Source: Massilia sp. PDC64 (GTDB lineage Bacteria; Pseudomonadota; Gammaproteobacteria; Burkholderiales; Burkholderiaceae_D). From it: a DNA stretch of 64,000 nt. The notes under the pieces were generated by a model. That model saw only the letters and a list, made by a program, of their open reading frames with translations. It had not been told where the DNA came from and ran no database searches. Shown here in pieces: positions 7,765 through 16,922 of the stretch (positions are counted from its first letter, which is position 1; each line of letters starts with the position of its first letter). Location of the stretch: contig NZ_FMZS01000002.1 of NCBI RefSeq assembly GCF_900101265.1, positions 558,001 through 622,000 on the forward strand. The letters are read 5' to 3'. A program made the position numbers and the translations under genes.

Positions 7765-9153
7765 TTACTTTGGTGCAAGCTGGTACGGCACCTCGATGGT
7801 GGCGATCACCCCAGTCGGGCTGTTCGCGGCGATGTGCAGCTGGCCCGCCTCGCCGTGCAGCAGTTTCAAACGCTCGCGGATGTTCGACAGGCCCAGGCCG
7901 GTGCCCTTGCTGGGCATCACGCCGAAGCCAACGCCGTCGTCCGCGACGGTCACGCGCAGCTTGCTGTCGACCACTTCCGCCCTGACGGCCAGGTGACCGC
8001 CCTCGGGCTTGCATTCGAGGCCGTGCTTGATCGCGTTCTCGACCATCGATTGCAGCATCATCGGGGGAAACGCCGCGCTGCGCAGGCCGTCCGGCACGTT
8101 CAGCTCGACGGTCAGGCGTTCTTCCATGCGCATCTTGAGCAGGTCGAGGTAGGACTTGACCATGTCGACTTCGCGGCCCAGGTTCGTGACGAGGTTGTTG
8201 TCGCGCATTTGCGGCAGCACGGCCCGCAGGTACTGGATCAGCGTGCGCTGCATGGCGGACGCGCGCGGTGGATTGGTCTCGATCAGGTGCTCGACGGAAG
8301 CGAGGGTATTGAACAGGAAGTGCGGTTCGACCTGGGCCTGCATGGCCTGCATCTTTGCTTCGGACAGCTGGCGCTGCATCGACTCGCGCTCGGCGGCGGC
8401 CGTGGCGGACTGCATCTCGGCTTCCGCGCGCTTCTTGCCGCCCACGAGGGCCTTGGTGCCGAACAGCGCGAGGATCAGGAGCCAGACGAAGCTCGTGAAC
8501 CACGTCGACGCCTGCTTGTGGTAGCTGCGCGCTTTTGCTTCGGCCGCGTCGTCGACGGCCGCTTCGATGGCGTTGGACAATTCTTCGCCGATTTGTGGCG
8601 GCAGGTCGATGTGGACTTCCTCGCCGTTGGCGCCGCGCAGGGTCTTCGTGACCGGTGCCTTGGCCGGAGCGGGCGGTGCCGGCGGCGCGGGCGGGGCAGG
8701 TTCGGCGGGGTCGGCCGCATGTTGCGCCTCCTCGGCCGCCTGTTCGGCCGCGTCGGCCTTCTCCTGCGCCGCTTCCGCCTTGCCCTCGGCCGCCGCATGC
8801 GCCGCTTCCGCCGCCTTGGCTGCCGCTGCCGCCTTGGCCGCTTCGATTTCCGGGTTGATCGTGATCGTGCCGCGCCGGCTGTTCTTGCCGGGATTGATGT
8901 GGATGCCGCTGTCGTCGATCGTGACGGTGGGTTCGGGCCGGCGTGCGCTGTGTTCCGTGCGGGCGATTTCTTCCTCGCCGCCGGAGAACAATTCATCCTG
9001 CAAAATCTTGCCGGCGACGAGCATCAGCGCGGCGAACAGGAAGAACTTCCACCACGACAGCTGCGTCACCCACGTCGCGACCGCGTCGAAGGCCCGGTAC
9101 AGCGCCGACAGGGTGTTCGAGAAAGCTTGCTGGGTAGAACGCCGTGTTTGCAT
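7765..9153 (-). CDS. LytS/AlgZ-like sensor histidine kinase with Ala/Glu/Pro-rich sensor
   Basis: This 462-residue kinase has two predicted membrane helices (about 35-50 and 217-234). They bracket an extracytoplasmic region made of a short polar part, an Ala/Glu coiled-coil-like block (about 103-150) and a Pro/Ala linker (about 150-165). The cytoplasmic part has a coiled coil, the His_kinase domain with phospho-acceptor His278 in QVEPHFLFNTL, and a HATPase domain (ENAIKHGLE, DDGVGF). It is the partner of the LytTR regulator downstream. The repeat-like sensor region matches no domain I know and may respond to envelope or mechanical state; this is inference. The ATG at 9153 gives a sensible membrane topology; the frame's upstream extension to 10272 is antisense to another gene. 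Confidence 0.9.
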   Translation of the reverse strand: MQTRRSTQQAFSNTLSALYRAFDAVATWVTQLSWWKFFLFAALMLVAGKILQDELFSGGEEEIARTEHSARRPEPTVTIDDSGIHINPGKNSRRGTITINPEIEAAKAAAAAKAAEAAHAAAEGKAEAAQEKADAAEQAAEEAQHAADPAEPAPPAPPAPPAPAKAPVTKTLRGANGEEVHIDLPPQIGEELSNAIEAAVDDAAEAKARSYHKQASTWFTSFVWLLILALFGTKALVGGKKRAEAEMQSATAAAERESMQRQLSEAKMQAMQAQVEPHFLFNTLASVEHLIETNPPRASAMQRTLIQYLRAVLPQMRDNNLVTNLGREVDMVKSYLDLLKMRMEERLTVELNVPDGLRSAAFPPMMLQSMVENAIKHGLECKPEGGHLAVRAEVVDSKLRVTVADDGVGFGVMPSKGTGLGLSNIRERLKLLHGEAGQLHIAANSPTGVIATIEVPYQLAPK

Positions 9154-9420
9154 GAAACTTATCTTTTTCAAAAGGTGCGGCGAGTGTAACCGCTGCCATC
9201 GCGGTCGGCCACTATTGGGATGTTGCAACTTTAGTTCCGTGGCACGCGGGATGCCATCGTTTTGCGACAGCCTGCACGATTCGGGCCCTGGAATGCACAG
9301 GTTGATGACGCCGTGATGACGTATAGAAAAACTGTTAATCAGCAATATTGCGCGGTATGATGAACGACGTCCTGGCTGCGCCAGCCCATGCTTCATTCTC
9401 GACATGAAAGGGGTTTGCCG

Positions 9421-10359
9421 ATGTCTGCCGTTCCCAAGCGTTACCGCCTCGTTACCCGCAGCGATTTCGATGGCCTCGTGTGCGCCGTCCTCCTCAAGCA
9501 CCTGGACCTGATCGACGAGATCCTGTTTGTCCACCCGAAGGACATGCAAGACGGCAAGATCGCAATCAGTGCGCGCGACATCACGACGAATTTGCCGTAC
9601 GTTGCCGGTGCACACCTGGCATTCGACCATCATTTGTCGGAAACGATCCGCAACACGGGCCGGCGCGACAACCACGTCATCGATCCGAAGGCGCCGTCGG
9701 CCGCCCGCGTCGTCTATGACCACTACGGGGCCACGCGTGCGTTCCCGGCCGCCTGGCGCGACATGATGGACGCCGTCGACAAGGCCGACGCCGCGCGCTT
9801 CACGCGCGAGGAGGTGCTGGATCCGCAGGGCTGGAACCTGCTGAATTTCCTGATGGATGCGCGCACGGGGCTGGGGCGCTTCCATGACTTCCGCATCTCG
9901 AACTACCAGCTGATGATGGACCTGATCGATTACTGCCGCAATCACACGATCGCCGAGATCATGCAGCTGCCGGACGTGCAGGAACGCACCCGGCTGTACT
10001 TCGAGCACAGCGAGTTGTGCAAGGAGCAGATCCGGCGTTGCGCGAAGGTCCACGGCAACCTCGTCGTGCTCGACCTGCGCGAGGAACCCGTGATCTACGC
10101 GGGCAACCGCTTCATCATCTACGCCCTGTTCCCCGAGACCAATATCTCGATCCACGTGCTGTGGGGCCTGAAGAACCAGAACACGGTGTTCGCGACGGGC
10201 AAGTCGATTCTCAACCGCACGTCGAAGACGAATATCGGCGCGCTGATGCTCGAGTACGGCGGCGGCGGGCACGAGAACGCGGGGACGTGCCAGGTGTCCA
10301 ACGACATGGCGGAAGACGTGCTCGGCGCCTTGATCAAGCGGATCACGAGCGAGGGCTGA
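9421..10359 (+). CDS. DHH-family phosphoesterase
   Basis: This 312-residue protein has the DHH/DHHA1 architecture of manganese-dependent phosphoesterases such as RecJ, NrnA and exopolyphosphatases. Visible metal-binding residues are Asp15 and Asp17 (RSDFDG), Asp69-His70-His71 and Asp in DKADAARF; the DHHA1 substrate motif is GGGGHENAG (from 280, His284). The family hydrolyses phosphodiesters of small nucleotides or polyphosphate; the substrate here cannot be deduced. ATG 9421 follows a GAAAGG ribosome site; the in-frame ATG at 9388 is weaker. The stop codon abuts that of the convergent GGDEF-EAL gene with no spacing. Confidence 0.85.
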   Translation: MSAVPKRYRLVTRSDFDGLVCAVLLKHLDLIDEILFVHPKDMQDGKIAISARDITTNLPYVAGAHLAFDHHLSETIRNTGRRDNHVIDPKAPSAARVVYDHYGATRAFPAAWRDMMDAVDKADAARFTREEVLDPQGWNLLNFLMDARTGLGRFHDFRISNYQLMMDLIDYCRNHTIAEIMQLPDVQERTRLYFEHSELCKEQIRRCAKVHGNLVVLDLREEPVIYAGNRFIIYALFPETNISIHVLWGLKNQNTVFATGKSILNRTSKTNIGALMLEYGGGGHENAGTCQVSNDMAEDVLGALIKRITSEG

Positions 10360-12753
10360 TCACGCCGGCTGCTGTTCCTCCAGCATGCGCTGCGCCGCCT
10401 CCGCCGGGAGCGGCTCGCTGATCCAGATACCCTGGATCTGGTCGCAGCCGAGCGAAGCGAGAAAGTCCAGCTGGGGCCGCGTTTCCACGGCCTCGGCCAC
10501 CACTTCCATGTTCAGGTTGTGCCCGATGTCGATCAGGCTCTTGGCCACGGCCTGGCCGCCGTCGGCCAGCGCCTGCACCGTCGTGTGCGCCAGCTTGACC
10601 TGAGTGGCCGCCAGCTGCTGTAAAAAGCCCAGGTCGCACAAGCCCGCGCCAAAGCCGTCGACGGACAAGTCCACACCCAGCGTATGCAATTGCTCCGCCA
10701 GTTCCTGGCCCAGCGCCGGATTGCGGATCAGGGCATCGATGCGCAGGTCGAGCTGCAGGCTGCGCGGCGGCAGCCGGTGGCGCGTCAGGCGGTCGGCCAC
10801 GCAGGCGAGGAAGCCCGGCTGGGTGTATTCGCGCTGCGAGACGTTGACGGTCACGGGGACCTCCGTGTACCCCGCCGCGCGCAACCGGGCCGCGAAGGCG
10901 CACGCCTGGTCGAGCACGCGCTGGCCGATGGGAACGATCACGCCGCTTTCTTCCGCTTCGGCCAGGAAGCGGGCAGGGGACAGCACGCCCTGGTCCGGGT
11001 GGCGCCAGCGCAGCAACGCCTCGAAGCCCGCGACGCGCTGGGTCGCGATGGCCACGCGGGGCTGGTACAGCAGGAACAGTTCGTCGTGGTCGAGCGCGTC
11101 GCGCAGCGCCAGTTCGATGCGGTGCTTCGCTTCCGTGCTCGATTTCATGTCGGCCGAGAAGAAGTGGACGTCGTTGCGCCCACTGCCCTTGCCGTGGTAC
11201 ATCGCGAGGTCGGCCGCGCGCACGAGCTCCGCCGCCGTGGCGCCGTCGTGGGGATACAGCGACACGCCGACGCTGGCGCCCACGGGGATCTCGCGGTTGT
11301 TGAAGGCGACGGGAATCGCGAAGCTCTGGCGCAGCCGTTCGACCATGCGCAAGGTGAAACGCAGCGACGGCTGGTTGGCGAGGATCAGCACGAACTCGTC
11401 GCCGGACATGCGCGCCACCGTGTCGCTGTCGCGCACGGACGCCTGCAGGCGGCGCGCCACGACTTTCAGCACGACGTCGCCCGCCTCGTGGCCGAACGTA
11501 TCGTTGATGGTCTTGAAGTTGTCGAGGTCGATCAGCACGGTGGCGACCAGCGACTTGTGGCGCTGCGCGAGGTGCAGCGCCTGCTCCAGCCGGTCCCACA
11601 GGAGGTTGCGGTTGGCGAGGCCCGTCAGCGGGTCGTGGTTGACCTCGTGCTCCAGGTGCGCCGTGCGCAGCATCGTGGCCGTCACGTCCGTGATCACGCC
11701 GATGTAGTGCGTGACGACGCCGTGCTCGTCCTGCACGGGCGTGATGGAGAGGTCGTTCCAGAACAGCTCGCCGTTCTTGCGCAGGTTGCGCAGCACGACC
11801 TTGGCGCCCGTGCGCGCCGCGATCGCGTCGCGCAACTGGGCCCGCTCCGCCAGGTCCATGCCGGGCGCGGCCATGAAGCGCGGATCCGTGCCCATGACTT
11901 CGTCCGCCGCGTAGCCCGTGATGCGCTCGAAGGCCGGGTTCACGTATTCGATGGCGCTCTGGCCGTGGTCCAGTCGCGTGATCACGATGCCGTTGCTGGC
12001 CGCGTGCAGGGCGCGTTCGCGCAGGCGCAGCTGCTGTTCGTGCGCGCGCCGCTCGGCCACGTCGATCCCCGTGCCGACCAGGTACTCGCCGCCGTTGCAG
12101 CGGATCTTCGTCCCGTTCAGCAGCACGGGCGTCTCGCGGCCGCTGCGCGACACGAAGTCGATTTCCAGCTTCAGTTCGCCGTTGTCGTCGAACACGTGGC
12201 GGATGCCGTTCGCCAGCGGCGCGCGCTGCGGCAGCTCGATGAGGTCGAGGGCGCGCGTGGCGCCCAGCTCGTCCGGCGTCATCCCCGTGACTTTTTCGAG
12301 ATTGCGGTTCCAGAGGACGAAGCGGCCCTCGCGATTGAGCACATAAAACGTGCCGGGAAAGGTGTCGACGATGGCGGACAGGGGCGTGCGCGCAACCCGT
12401 TCCGCTTCCGTGCCGCCCCGCGCGCAACCGGTGGCGACGCCGACGGCGCAGCCGTGTGCGTGTCCGTCCGCATCGATCAGCGGCGCGAGCGTCAGCGTGC
12501 CTTCCAGCACGCGTCCGCGCGCGCACATGAGTTCGACATGGACTTCGGCGCCTTCGGGATGGCCGGCGAGGGCGCTCCAGCCGGCGCTCCAGGCATCGCG
12601 CCCCTGCGGCGTGAACAGCGTGGTGACGGGGCGGCCGAGCACCTGCCCGGCCGCCACGCCGAACACGGCGGTGCAGCCGTCGTTCCAGGCGTGGATGGTC
12701 CCGGTCTCGTCGGTGAGGAAGACGCACCGGCTGGGCGCTTCGGACTCGGACAT
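10360..12753 (-). CDS. Triple-PAS GGDEF-EAL protein with degenerate EAL domain
   Basis: This 797-residue soluble protein has three PAS-like domains (about 1-110, 125-235, 245-365), a GGDEF domain (about 370-530) and an EAL domain (about 550-790). The cyclase signature is SGDEF (450-454), one residue off consensus but seen in active enzymes, with an RxxD product-inhibition site at Arg441-Asp444. In the EAL domain the EAL triplet (578-580), Asn in TVNVSQ and Glu in AEAVET remain. However, the metal-binding DDFGTG is replaced by VDGFGAG (Asp699-Gly700) and the ELE stretch by DLR. I infer a diguanylate cyclase with a regulatory or dead phosphodiesterase domain. No transmembrane segment is visible, so the signal is cytoplasmic. 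Confidence 0.9.
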   Translation of the reverse strand: MSESEAPSRCVFLTDETGTIHAWNDGCTAVFGVAAGQVLGRPVTTLFTPQGRDAWSAGWSALAGHPEGAEVHVELMCARGRVLEGTLTLAPLIDADGHAHGCAVGVATGCARGGTEAERVARTPLSAIVDTFPGTFYVLNREGRFVLWNRNLEKVTGMTPDELGATRALDLIELPQRAPLANGIRHVFDDNGELKLEIDFVSRSGRETPVLLNGTKIRCNGGEYLVGTGIDVAERRAHEQQLRLRERALHAASNGIVITRLDHGQSAIEYVNPAFERITGYAADEVMGTDPRFMAAPGMDLAERAQLRDAIAARTGAKVVLRNLRKNGELFWNDLSITPVQDEHGVVTHYIGVITDVTATMLRTAHLEHEVNHDPLTGLANRNLLWDRLEQALHLAQRHKSLVATVLIDLDNFKTINDTFGHEAGDVVLKVVARRLQASVRDSDTVARMSGDEFVLILANQPSLRFTLRMVERLRQSFAIPVAFNNREIPVGASVGVSLYPHDGATAAELVRAADLAMYHGKGSGRNDVHFFSADMKSSTEAKHRIELALRDALDHDELFLLYQPRVAIATQRVAGFEALLRWRHPDQGVLSPARFLAEAEESGVIVPIGQRVLDQACAFAARLRAAGYTEVPVTVNVSQREYTQPGFLACVADRLTRHRLPPRSLQLDLRIDALIRNPALGQELAEQLHTLGVDLSVDGFGAGLCDLGFLQQLAATQVKLAHTTVQALADGGQAVAKSLIDIGHNLNMEVVAEAVETRPQLDFLASLGCDQIQGIWISEPLPAEAAQRMLEEQQPA

Positions 12754-12811
12754 GCCGGCTCCCGGTGTCGATGGAACCCGTTGGACAGCCTTGCCGCGTT
12801 TCCGTTCCGCC

Positions 12812-12860
12812 AAAAAGAAAGGCGTGCCACAGCACGCCTTTCGGCGTGCCACAGCACGCC
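12812..12860 (-). terminator. Duplicated-hairpin terminator after the nitronate monooxygenase gene
   Basis: Two copies of the same hairpin (AGGCGTGC-CACA-GCACGCCT) stand side by side at 12820-12839 and 12843-12860. Read on the minus strand the second hairpin is followed by TTTCTTTTT, making an intrinsic terminator for the gene ending at 12883. It also lies just upstream of the GGDEF-EAL gene and keeps the two transcripts apart. Confidence 0.8.
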
Positions 12861-12882
12861 TTGCACGAGATCGTGATAGCCG

Positions 12883-14148
12883 TCAGGCAGCCGCTTCCTG
12901 GCGCGGCGGCAGCGCGATCTGGTTGTCCACGCTGAACTGGTAATCCTTGAACACGTGTTCGGCGGACAGGATCTGGTAGGTGCCGTCCGACAGCTTGTGC
13001 GTCGTGTCCTTCAGGCGGTGCGTCGTCGCGCCGCAGGTCCAGCAATTGAAGTTGCGCATGTGGGTGCAGAGGCACGTCTTGTCGAACACCTGGATGTTCT
13101 TCTGGCCCGGATTTGCCTGCACTTCGCGGTTGTACGAGTTGATGTAGGCGCAGTTGCCCGTTGCGTCCAGCAGGTAGCCGTACGATTCGCAGCCGGGACG
13201 GATGCCCGAGCCGATCGCCGGCGTCTGCTTCAGCATCCGCATCGGATAGCCCGTCGGCGACACACCGTTGACGATGATGTCCTCTTCGCTGGCGCGGAAA
13301 TATTCCTGCTTGACGGCGTCCGGCAGGCCGCATTCGTGGGTCACCGTGAAGCGGGTCGCCACCTGCACGCCGCCCGCACCCTTTTCCAGGAACGCCACGG
13401 CGTCGCTGCCCGTGAAGATGCCGCCGGCCGCGATCAGCGGGATGTCGAGCTGCTCGGCCTTCAGGTACGCATGGATCTCGTCCATGATCGTGTGCAGGTC
13501 GTAATCCTTCCAGTCTTCCATGCCGAAGCCCAGGTGGCCGCCGGCCAGCGGGCCTTCCACGATGACGTAGTCGGGCAGGCGGTTCAGGCGCGAGACCTTA
13601 CGCAGGAACAGTTGCAATGCGCGAACGGAGGACACGATGATGCCCAGCTTGGCATCGCGGAAGCGGGGATGGTCCTTGACGAGTTCGAACGAGCCCAGGT
13701 GCAGGCCGGCCGACATCGTGATGCCGTCGATGCCCGCGTCCAGCGCCGCCGACAGGCGGGTGCGCAGGGTTTCCTTCGGCGCGTTCATCGTCAGCTTTTC
13801 CATGCAGTTCACGAAGATGAGGCCATCGCCTTTCTTCGCCGCCATGGTGGCACCCACGTGCAGGCGCGTTGCTTCGGCCAGGCGTTCCAGGTCGAACTGG
13901 ACGACCGACTTGTCCATGTTGTTGATGTTGAACTTGTAGAGCTTGGTCTTTTCCTTGACGAAGCTGGTATCGAACTTGCGGTCCGACACGTCCGGCACCA
14001 TCGCATCGGAAATGTGGCCGATACCGCCCAGCCGGGCCGCTTCCAGGGCCAGTTCCGACGTGGAAATGTCCACGCCCATTCCGCCGATCATGATGGGCAC
14101 GTATTCCTTGTTGCCCAAACGCAGGCGGAAATCATCAACACGTTTCAT
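12883..14148 (-). CDS. Nitronate monooxygenase / 2-nitropropane dioxygenase family flavoprotein
   Basis: This 421-residue protein has the FMN-binding TIM-barrel of the NPD/FabK family: IMIGGMGVDIS near the N-terminus, VEGPLAGGHLGF in the middle, IAAGGIFTGSDA and GVQVATRF for phosphate binding. Members oxidise nitronates or act as enoyl-ACP reductases; the usual annotation for this long variant is nitronate monooxygenase. A Cys-rich C-terminal stretch (CLCTH, NCWTCG) goes beyond the core fold and could bind a metal or Fe-S cluster. ATG 14148 starts MKRVDDFRLRLG; the longer frame to 14208 looks non-coding. A duplicated-hairpin terminator follows. Confidence 0.8.
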   Translation of the reverse strand: MKRVDDFRLRLGNKEYVPIMIGGMGVDISTSELALEAARLGGIGHISDAMVPDVSDRKFDTSFVKEKTKLYKFNINNMDKSVVQFDLERLAEATRLHVGATMAAKKGDGLIFVNCMEKLTMNAPKETLRTRLSAALDAGIDGITMSAGLHLGSFELVKDHPRFRDAKLGIIVSSVRALQLFLRKVSRLNRLPDYVIVEGPLAGGHLGFGMEDWKDYDLHTIMDEIHAYLKAEQLDIPLIAAGGIFTGSDAVAFLEKGAGGVQVATRFTVTHECGLPDAVKQEYFRASEEDIIVNGVSPTGYPMRMLKQTPAIGSGIRPGCESYGYLLDATGNCAYINSYNREVQANPGQKNIQVFDKTCLCTHMRNFNCWTCGATTHRLKDTTHKLSDGTYQILSAEHVFKDYQFSVDNQIALPPRQEAAA

Positions 14149-14276
14149 TGCTATCCAACTCGTTGTTATAGGTAACGCCGCCGACCGGCGTGCTCGCACA
14201 CCCCGCATTTTACCCCACGCGGGGATGGGCGGAGAGCACCATTTGCCGCACGGTCGTGCGGAGCCGGCGGGGACGT

Positions 14277-14762
14277 TCAGTCGCGGAAGTTGTTGAATTC
14301 CAGCGGCAGATCCTTCACTTCCTTGCGCATCAGTGCGATCGCTTCCTGCAGCGTATCGCGATCCTTGCCGGTCACGCGCACGGTTTCGCCCTGGATCGAG
14401 GCTTGCACCTTCAGCTTGCTTTCCTTGATGAGCTTGGTGATCTTCTTCGCGTCTTCCGTCTCGATGCCGTTGCGCACCTTGAGCACCTGCTTGACCTTGT
14501 CGCCGCCGATCTTCTCGATCTTGCCTTCGTCGAGGAAGCGCACGTCGACCTTACGCTTGGTCATCTTGTTCAACAGCACGTCGCGCACCTGGCCGAGCTG
14601 GAAGTCGGAATCGCCGAACACGGTGATCTCGCGTTCCTTCTGCTCGACCTTGGCCGAGCTGCCCTTGAAGTCGAAGCGGGTGCCGATTTCCTTGTTGGAT
14701 TGCTCGACGGCGTTCTTGACTTCGACCATGTCTGCTTCGCAGACCACATCAAACGATGGCAT
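14277..14762 (-). CDS. yajQ: YajQ family nucleotide-binding protein
   Basis: This 161-residue protein matches the UPF0234/YajQ family over its full length: [18 protein letters not shown] at the start, [17 protein letters not shown] and the C-terminal [10 protein letters not shown]. YajQ proteins have two ferredoxin-like folds; the Xanthomonas and Pseudomonas members bind cyclic-di-GMP and control transcription and virulence, which is established for those species. The location between a GGDEF-EAL gene and the wsp operon fits that role. The start at 14762 is fixed by the conserved N-terminus. It is divergent from murB, with only 76 bases between the starts. Confidence 0.95.
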   Translation of the reverse strand: MPSFDVVCEADMVEVKNAVEQSNKEIGTRFDFKGSSAKVEQKEREITVFGDSDFQLGQVRDVLLNKMTKRKVDVRFLDEGKIEKIGGDKVKQVLKVRNGIETEDAKKITKLIKESKLKVQASIQGETVRVTGKDRDTLQEAIALMRKEVKDLPLEFNNFRD

Positions 14763-14838
14763 CGTGTTTTTTCCTTGCACAGTAATGAATGGCGATATTG
14801 TAACCACTATAATGCGCCAAACACTACCCGCCCCAGCC

Positions 14839-15864
14839 ATGCCAGCCGACCTGCCCCTGTCCACCGACGTTCCTCTCGACACCTTCAACACCTTCCGCAT
14901 CCCCGCACGCGCCCGACGCTACCTGCGCGTGACCGACCCGGCCCAGCTGCGGGCCGTCGCCGCCGACGCCGCGCTGTCCGCGCTGCCGCGCCTCGTGCTC
15001 GGCGGCGGCAGCAACCTCCTGATCGCGCGCGACGAGGTCGACGCCCTCGTGCTGCACATGGCGCTGGAAGGCAGGGAGATCGTCGGGGAGACGGATGACG
15101 CCATCCTCGTGCGCGCCCGCGCGGGCGAGAACTGGCACGCCTTCGTGGAATGGACGCTGGCGCAGGGCCTGGGCGGCCTGGAGAACATGGCGCTGATCCC
15201 GGGCACCGTCGGCGCGTCGCCGATCCAGAACATCGGCGCGTACGGTGCCGAGGTCAAGGACCGGTTTCATGCGCTGACCGTGTTCGACTTCGCGGACGGG
15301 GCGATCCGCATGATGGACGCAGCCGCCTGCCGCTTCGGCTACCGCGACAGCGTGTTCAAGCACCCGGATGGCGCCTCCCTCGTCGTGCTGGACGTGACCT
15401 TCGCGCTGCCGCGCTCGTGGACGCCGAACCTGCGCTATGCGGAGCTGGCGCAGGCAGTGCAAGGGATCGCCGCGCCCACCCCGCGCGACGTGGCCGACGC
15501 CGTGATCGCGATCCGCCGCCGCAAGCTGCCCGATCCGGCCGAGATCGGCAACGCGGGCAGCTTCTTCAAGAATCCGGTCGTGACAGGCGAACACTGCGCG
15601 CGCCTGCTCGGCACGTGGCCGGACCTCGTGCACCACGTCCAGCCGGACGGCAGCGAAAAGCTGGCCGCCGGCTGGCTCATCGACCGCTGCGGCTGGAAGG
15701 GCAAGAGCCTGGGACGCGCGGGCGTCTATCCGAAGCAGGCGCTCGTGCTGGTCAACAATGGCGGCGCCACGGGCGCGGAGATCATGGCGCTGGCGCGCGC
15801 CATCCAGGCCGACGTCGAGGCGCGCTTCGGCGTGCGCCTGGAGCCGGAACCCGTCCTTGTCTGA
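14839..15864 (+). CDS. murB: UDP-N-acetylenolpyruvoylglucosamine reductase MurB
   Basis: MurB reduces UDP-GlcNAc-enolpyruvate to UDP-MurNAc with NADPH and FAD, in cytoplasmic peptidoglycan precursor synthesis. The 341-residue protein shows the FAD-binding GGGSNLL (55-61) and [16 protein letters not shown] (121-136), catalytic Arg169 in YRDS, the proton-donor Ser241 in SFFKNP and the C-terminal LEPE glutamate, so it is a type I, E. coli-like enzyme. ATG 14839 gives the usual N-terminus; an in-frame ATG at 14812 overlaps a TATAAT sequence at 14808-14813 that may be the promoter -10 box, which favours the later start. It lies convergent to wspR, 3 bases from its stop. Confidence 0.95.
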   Translation: MPADLPLSTDVPLDTFNTFRIPARARRYLRVTDPAQLRAVAADAALSALPRLVLGGGSNLLIARDEVDALVLHMALEGREIVGETDDAILVRARAGENWHAFVEWTLAQGLGGLENMALIPGTVGASPIQNIGAYGAEVKDRFHALTVFDFADGAIRMMDAAACRFGYRDSVFKHPDGASLVVLDVTFALPRSWTPNLRYAELAQAVQGIAAPTPRDVADAVIAIRRRKLPDPAEIGNAGSFFKNPVVTGEHCARLLGTWPDLVHHVQPDGSEKLAAGWLIDRCGWKGKSLGRAGVYPKQALVLVNNGGATGAEIMALARAIQADVEARFGVRLEPEPVLV

Positions 15865-15867
15865 CGT

Positions 15868-16875
15868 TCAGCCGGCCGGAAAGACCCGGTTGCGGCCGCC
15901 GCGCTTGGCGTCGTACAGCGCGGCGTCGGCCCGCGCGATGAGGTCCTCCAGGCTGTCGTCCTCGCCCGGCACGAGGCAGGTCACGCCCATCGACATGGTG
16001 ACGTACCCGCAGGCTGCCCCCGGATGCGGCAATGCCAGCTGCTCGAGGCCTGCCCGGCACGCCTCGCCCACGCGCAGGGCGCCGGCGAGGTCGGTGTCCG
16101 GCAGCAGCAGCGCGAATTCCTCGCCGCCGTAGCGTGCCGCCAGGTCGGCCGGGCGCTTCAGCTGGCCGGTGAGCACCGCGGCCACTTTTTTCAGGCACAG
16201 GTCGCCGGCCGGATGGCCCAGGTGGTCGTTGTACAGCTTGAAATGGTCGACGTCGCACAGCAGCAGCGCGAGCGGCGATTGCCGGCGCCGGCCGCGGCCC
16301 CATTCCGCCTGGACGGCTTCGTCGAACCGGCGGCGGTTGGCGATGCCGGTCAGGCCGTCCAGCGCGGCCAGCCGGCGCAACTCCTCGTTGGCACGCGCGA
16401 GCTCTTCCTGGCTCGCACGCAACGAGCGGTAGGCGGCGTCGCGCTGCAGGCCGCTGATGTAGCCGGCGGAATGGCGGCGGATGCGGGCCGTCAGTTCCAG
16501 CTCGTCGGGCACCTTGACGAGGTAGTCGTCTGCGCCCATGGCGAACGCCTGCGCTTTCAGCTTCGGCTCGTCGCGCGTGGACAGCACGATCACGGGGATG
16601 TCGCGCAGCGCGTCGTCCGCCCGGTACCCCTGGATCAGCTGGAAGCCGTCGGTGCCCTGCATGACGAGGTCCTGCAGGATCACGGTGGGCCGGTAGCGCA
16701 GCGCGGCCGCATGCGCCGCATGCGGGTCGGTGACGAACCGGAATTCGATGTCGTGGTGCCGTGCCAGCATGCGGCGGACGGCTTCGACGATGATGAGCTG
16801 GTCGTCGACCAGCAGGACGCGCACTTTGTAGTCGCCATCCTGCTCATCGACGCGGATGTGGCTGACTGCGGACAT
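15868..16875 (-). CDS. wspR: WspR: response regulator diguanylate cyclase
   Basis: This 335-residue protein joins a receiver domain (phospho-acceptor Asp69 in LQDLVM) through a coiled linker to a GGDEF domain. The active site is GGEEF (250-254) and the inhibitory RxxD site is RPAD (241-244), within one residue of the positions in Pseudomonas WspR. When phosphorylated by WspE it should make cyclic-di-GMP and favour biofilm over motility. It is the last gene of the wsp operon, 47 bases after wspF. All catalytic residues seen are intact. Confidence 0.95.
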   Translation of the reverse strand: MSAVSHIRVDEQDGDYKVRVLLVDDQLIIVEAVRRMLARHHDIEFRFVTDPHAAHAAALRYRPTVILQDLVMQGTDGFQLIQGYRADDALRDIPVIVLSTRDEPKLKAQAFAMGADDYLVKVPDELELTARIRRHSAGYISGLQRDAAYRSLRASQEELARANEELRRLAALDGLTGIANRRRFDEAVQAEWGRGRRRQSPLALLLCDVDHFKLYNDHLGHPAGDLCLKKVAAVLTGQLKRPADLAARYGGEEFALLLPDTDLAGALRVGEACRAGLEQLALPHPGAACGYVTMSMGVTCLVPGEDDSLEDLIARADAALYDAKRGGRNRVFPAG

Positions 16876-16922
16876 CGCGGAAGATCGTTGAGGAGATTGA
16901 ATATGTACGTTGGGTCGACATT

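Noticed and set aside
7765..10272. Extended start of the LytS-like kinase up to 10272
   Set aside because: The extra 373 codons run antisense to the DHH gene and lack any domain; the ATG at 9153 starts a sensible membrane protein.
10684..12876. A 730-codon open frame on the plus strand opposite the GGDEF-EAL gene
   Set aside because: Same antisense artefact; no recognisable motif, and the minus-strand frame has clear domains.
10343..13333. A 996-codon minus-strand frame overlapping the GGDEF-EAL gene in another frame
   Set aside because: The alternate frame holds all PAS, GGDEF and EAL motifs; this one is Arg/Ala/Pro noise.
14812..14814. Earlier ATG as the start of murB
   Set aside because: It overlaps a TATAAT box likely to be the promoter, and the residues before the later ATG are not MurB-like; kept only as an alternative.
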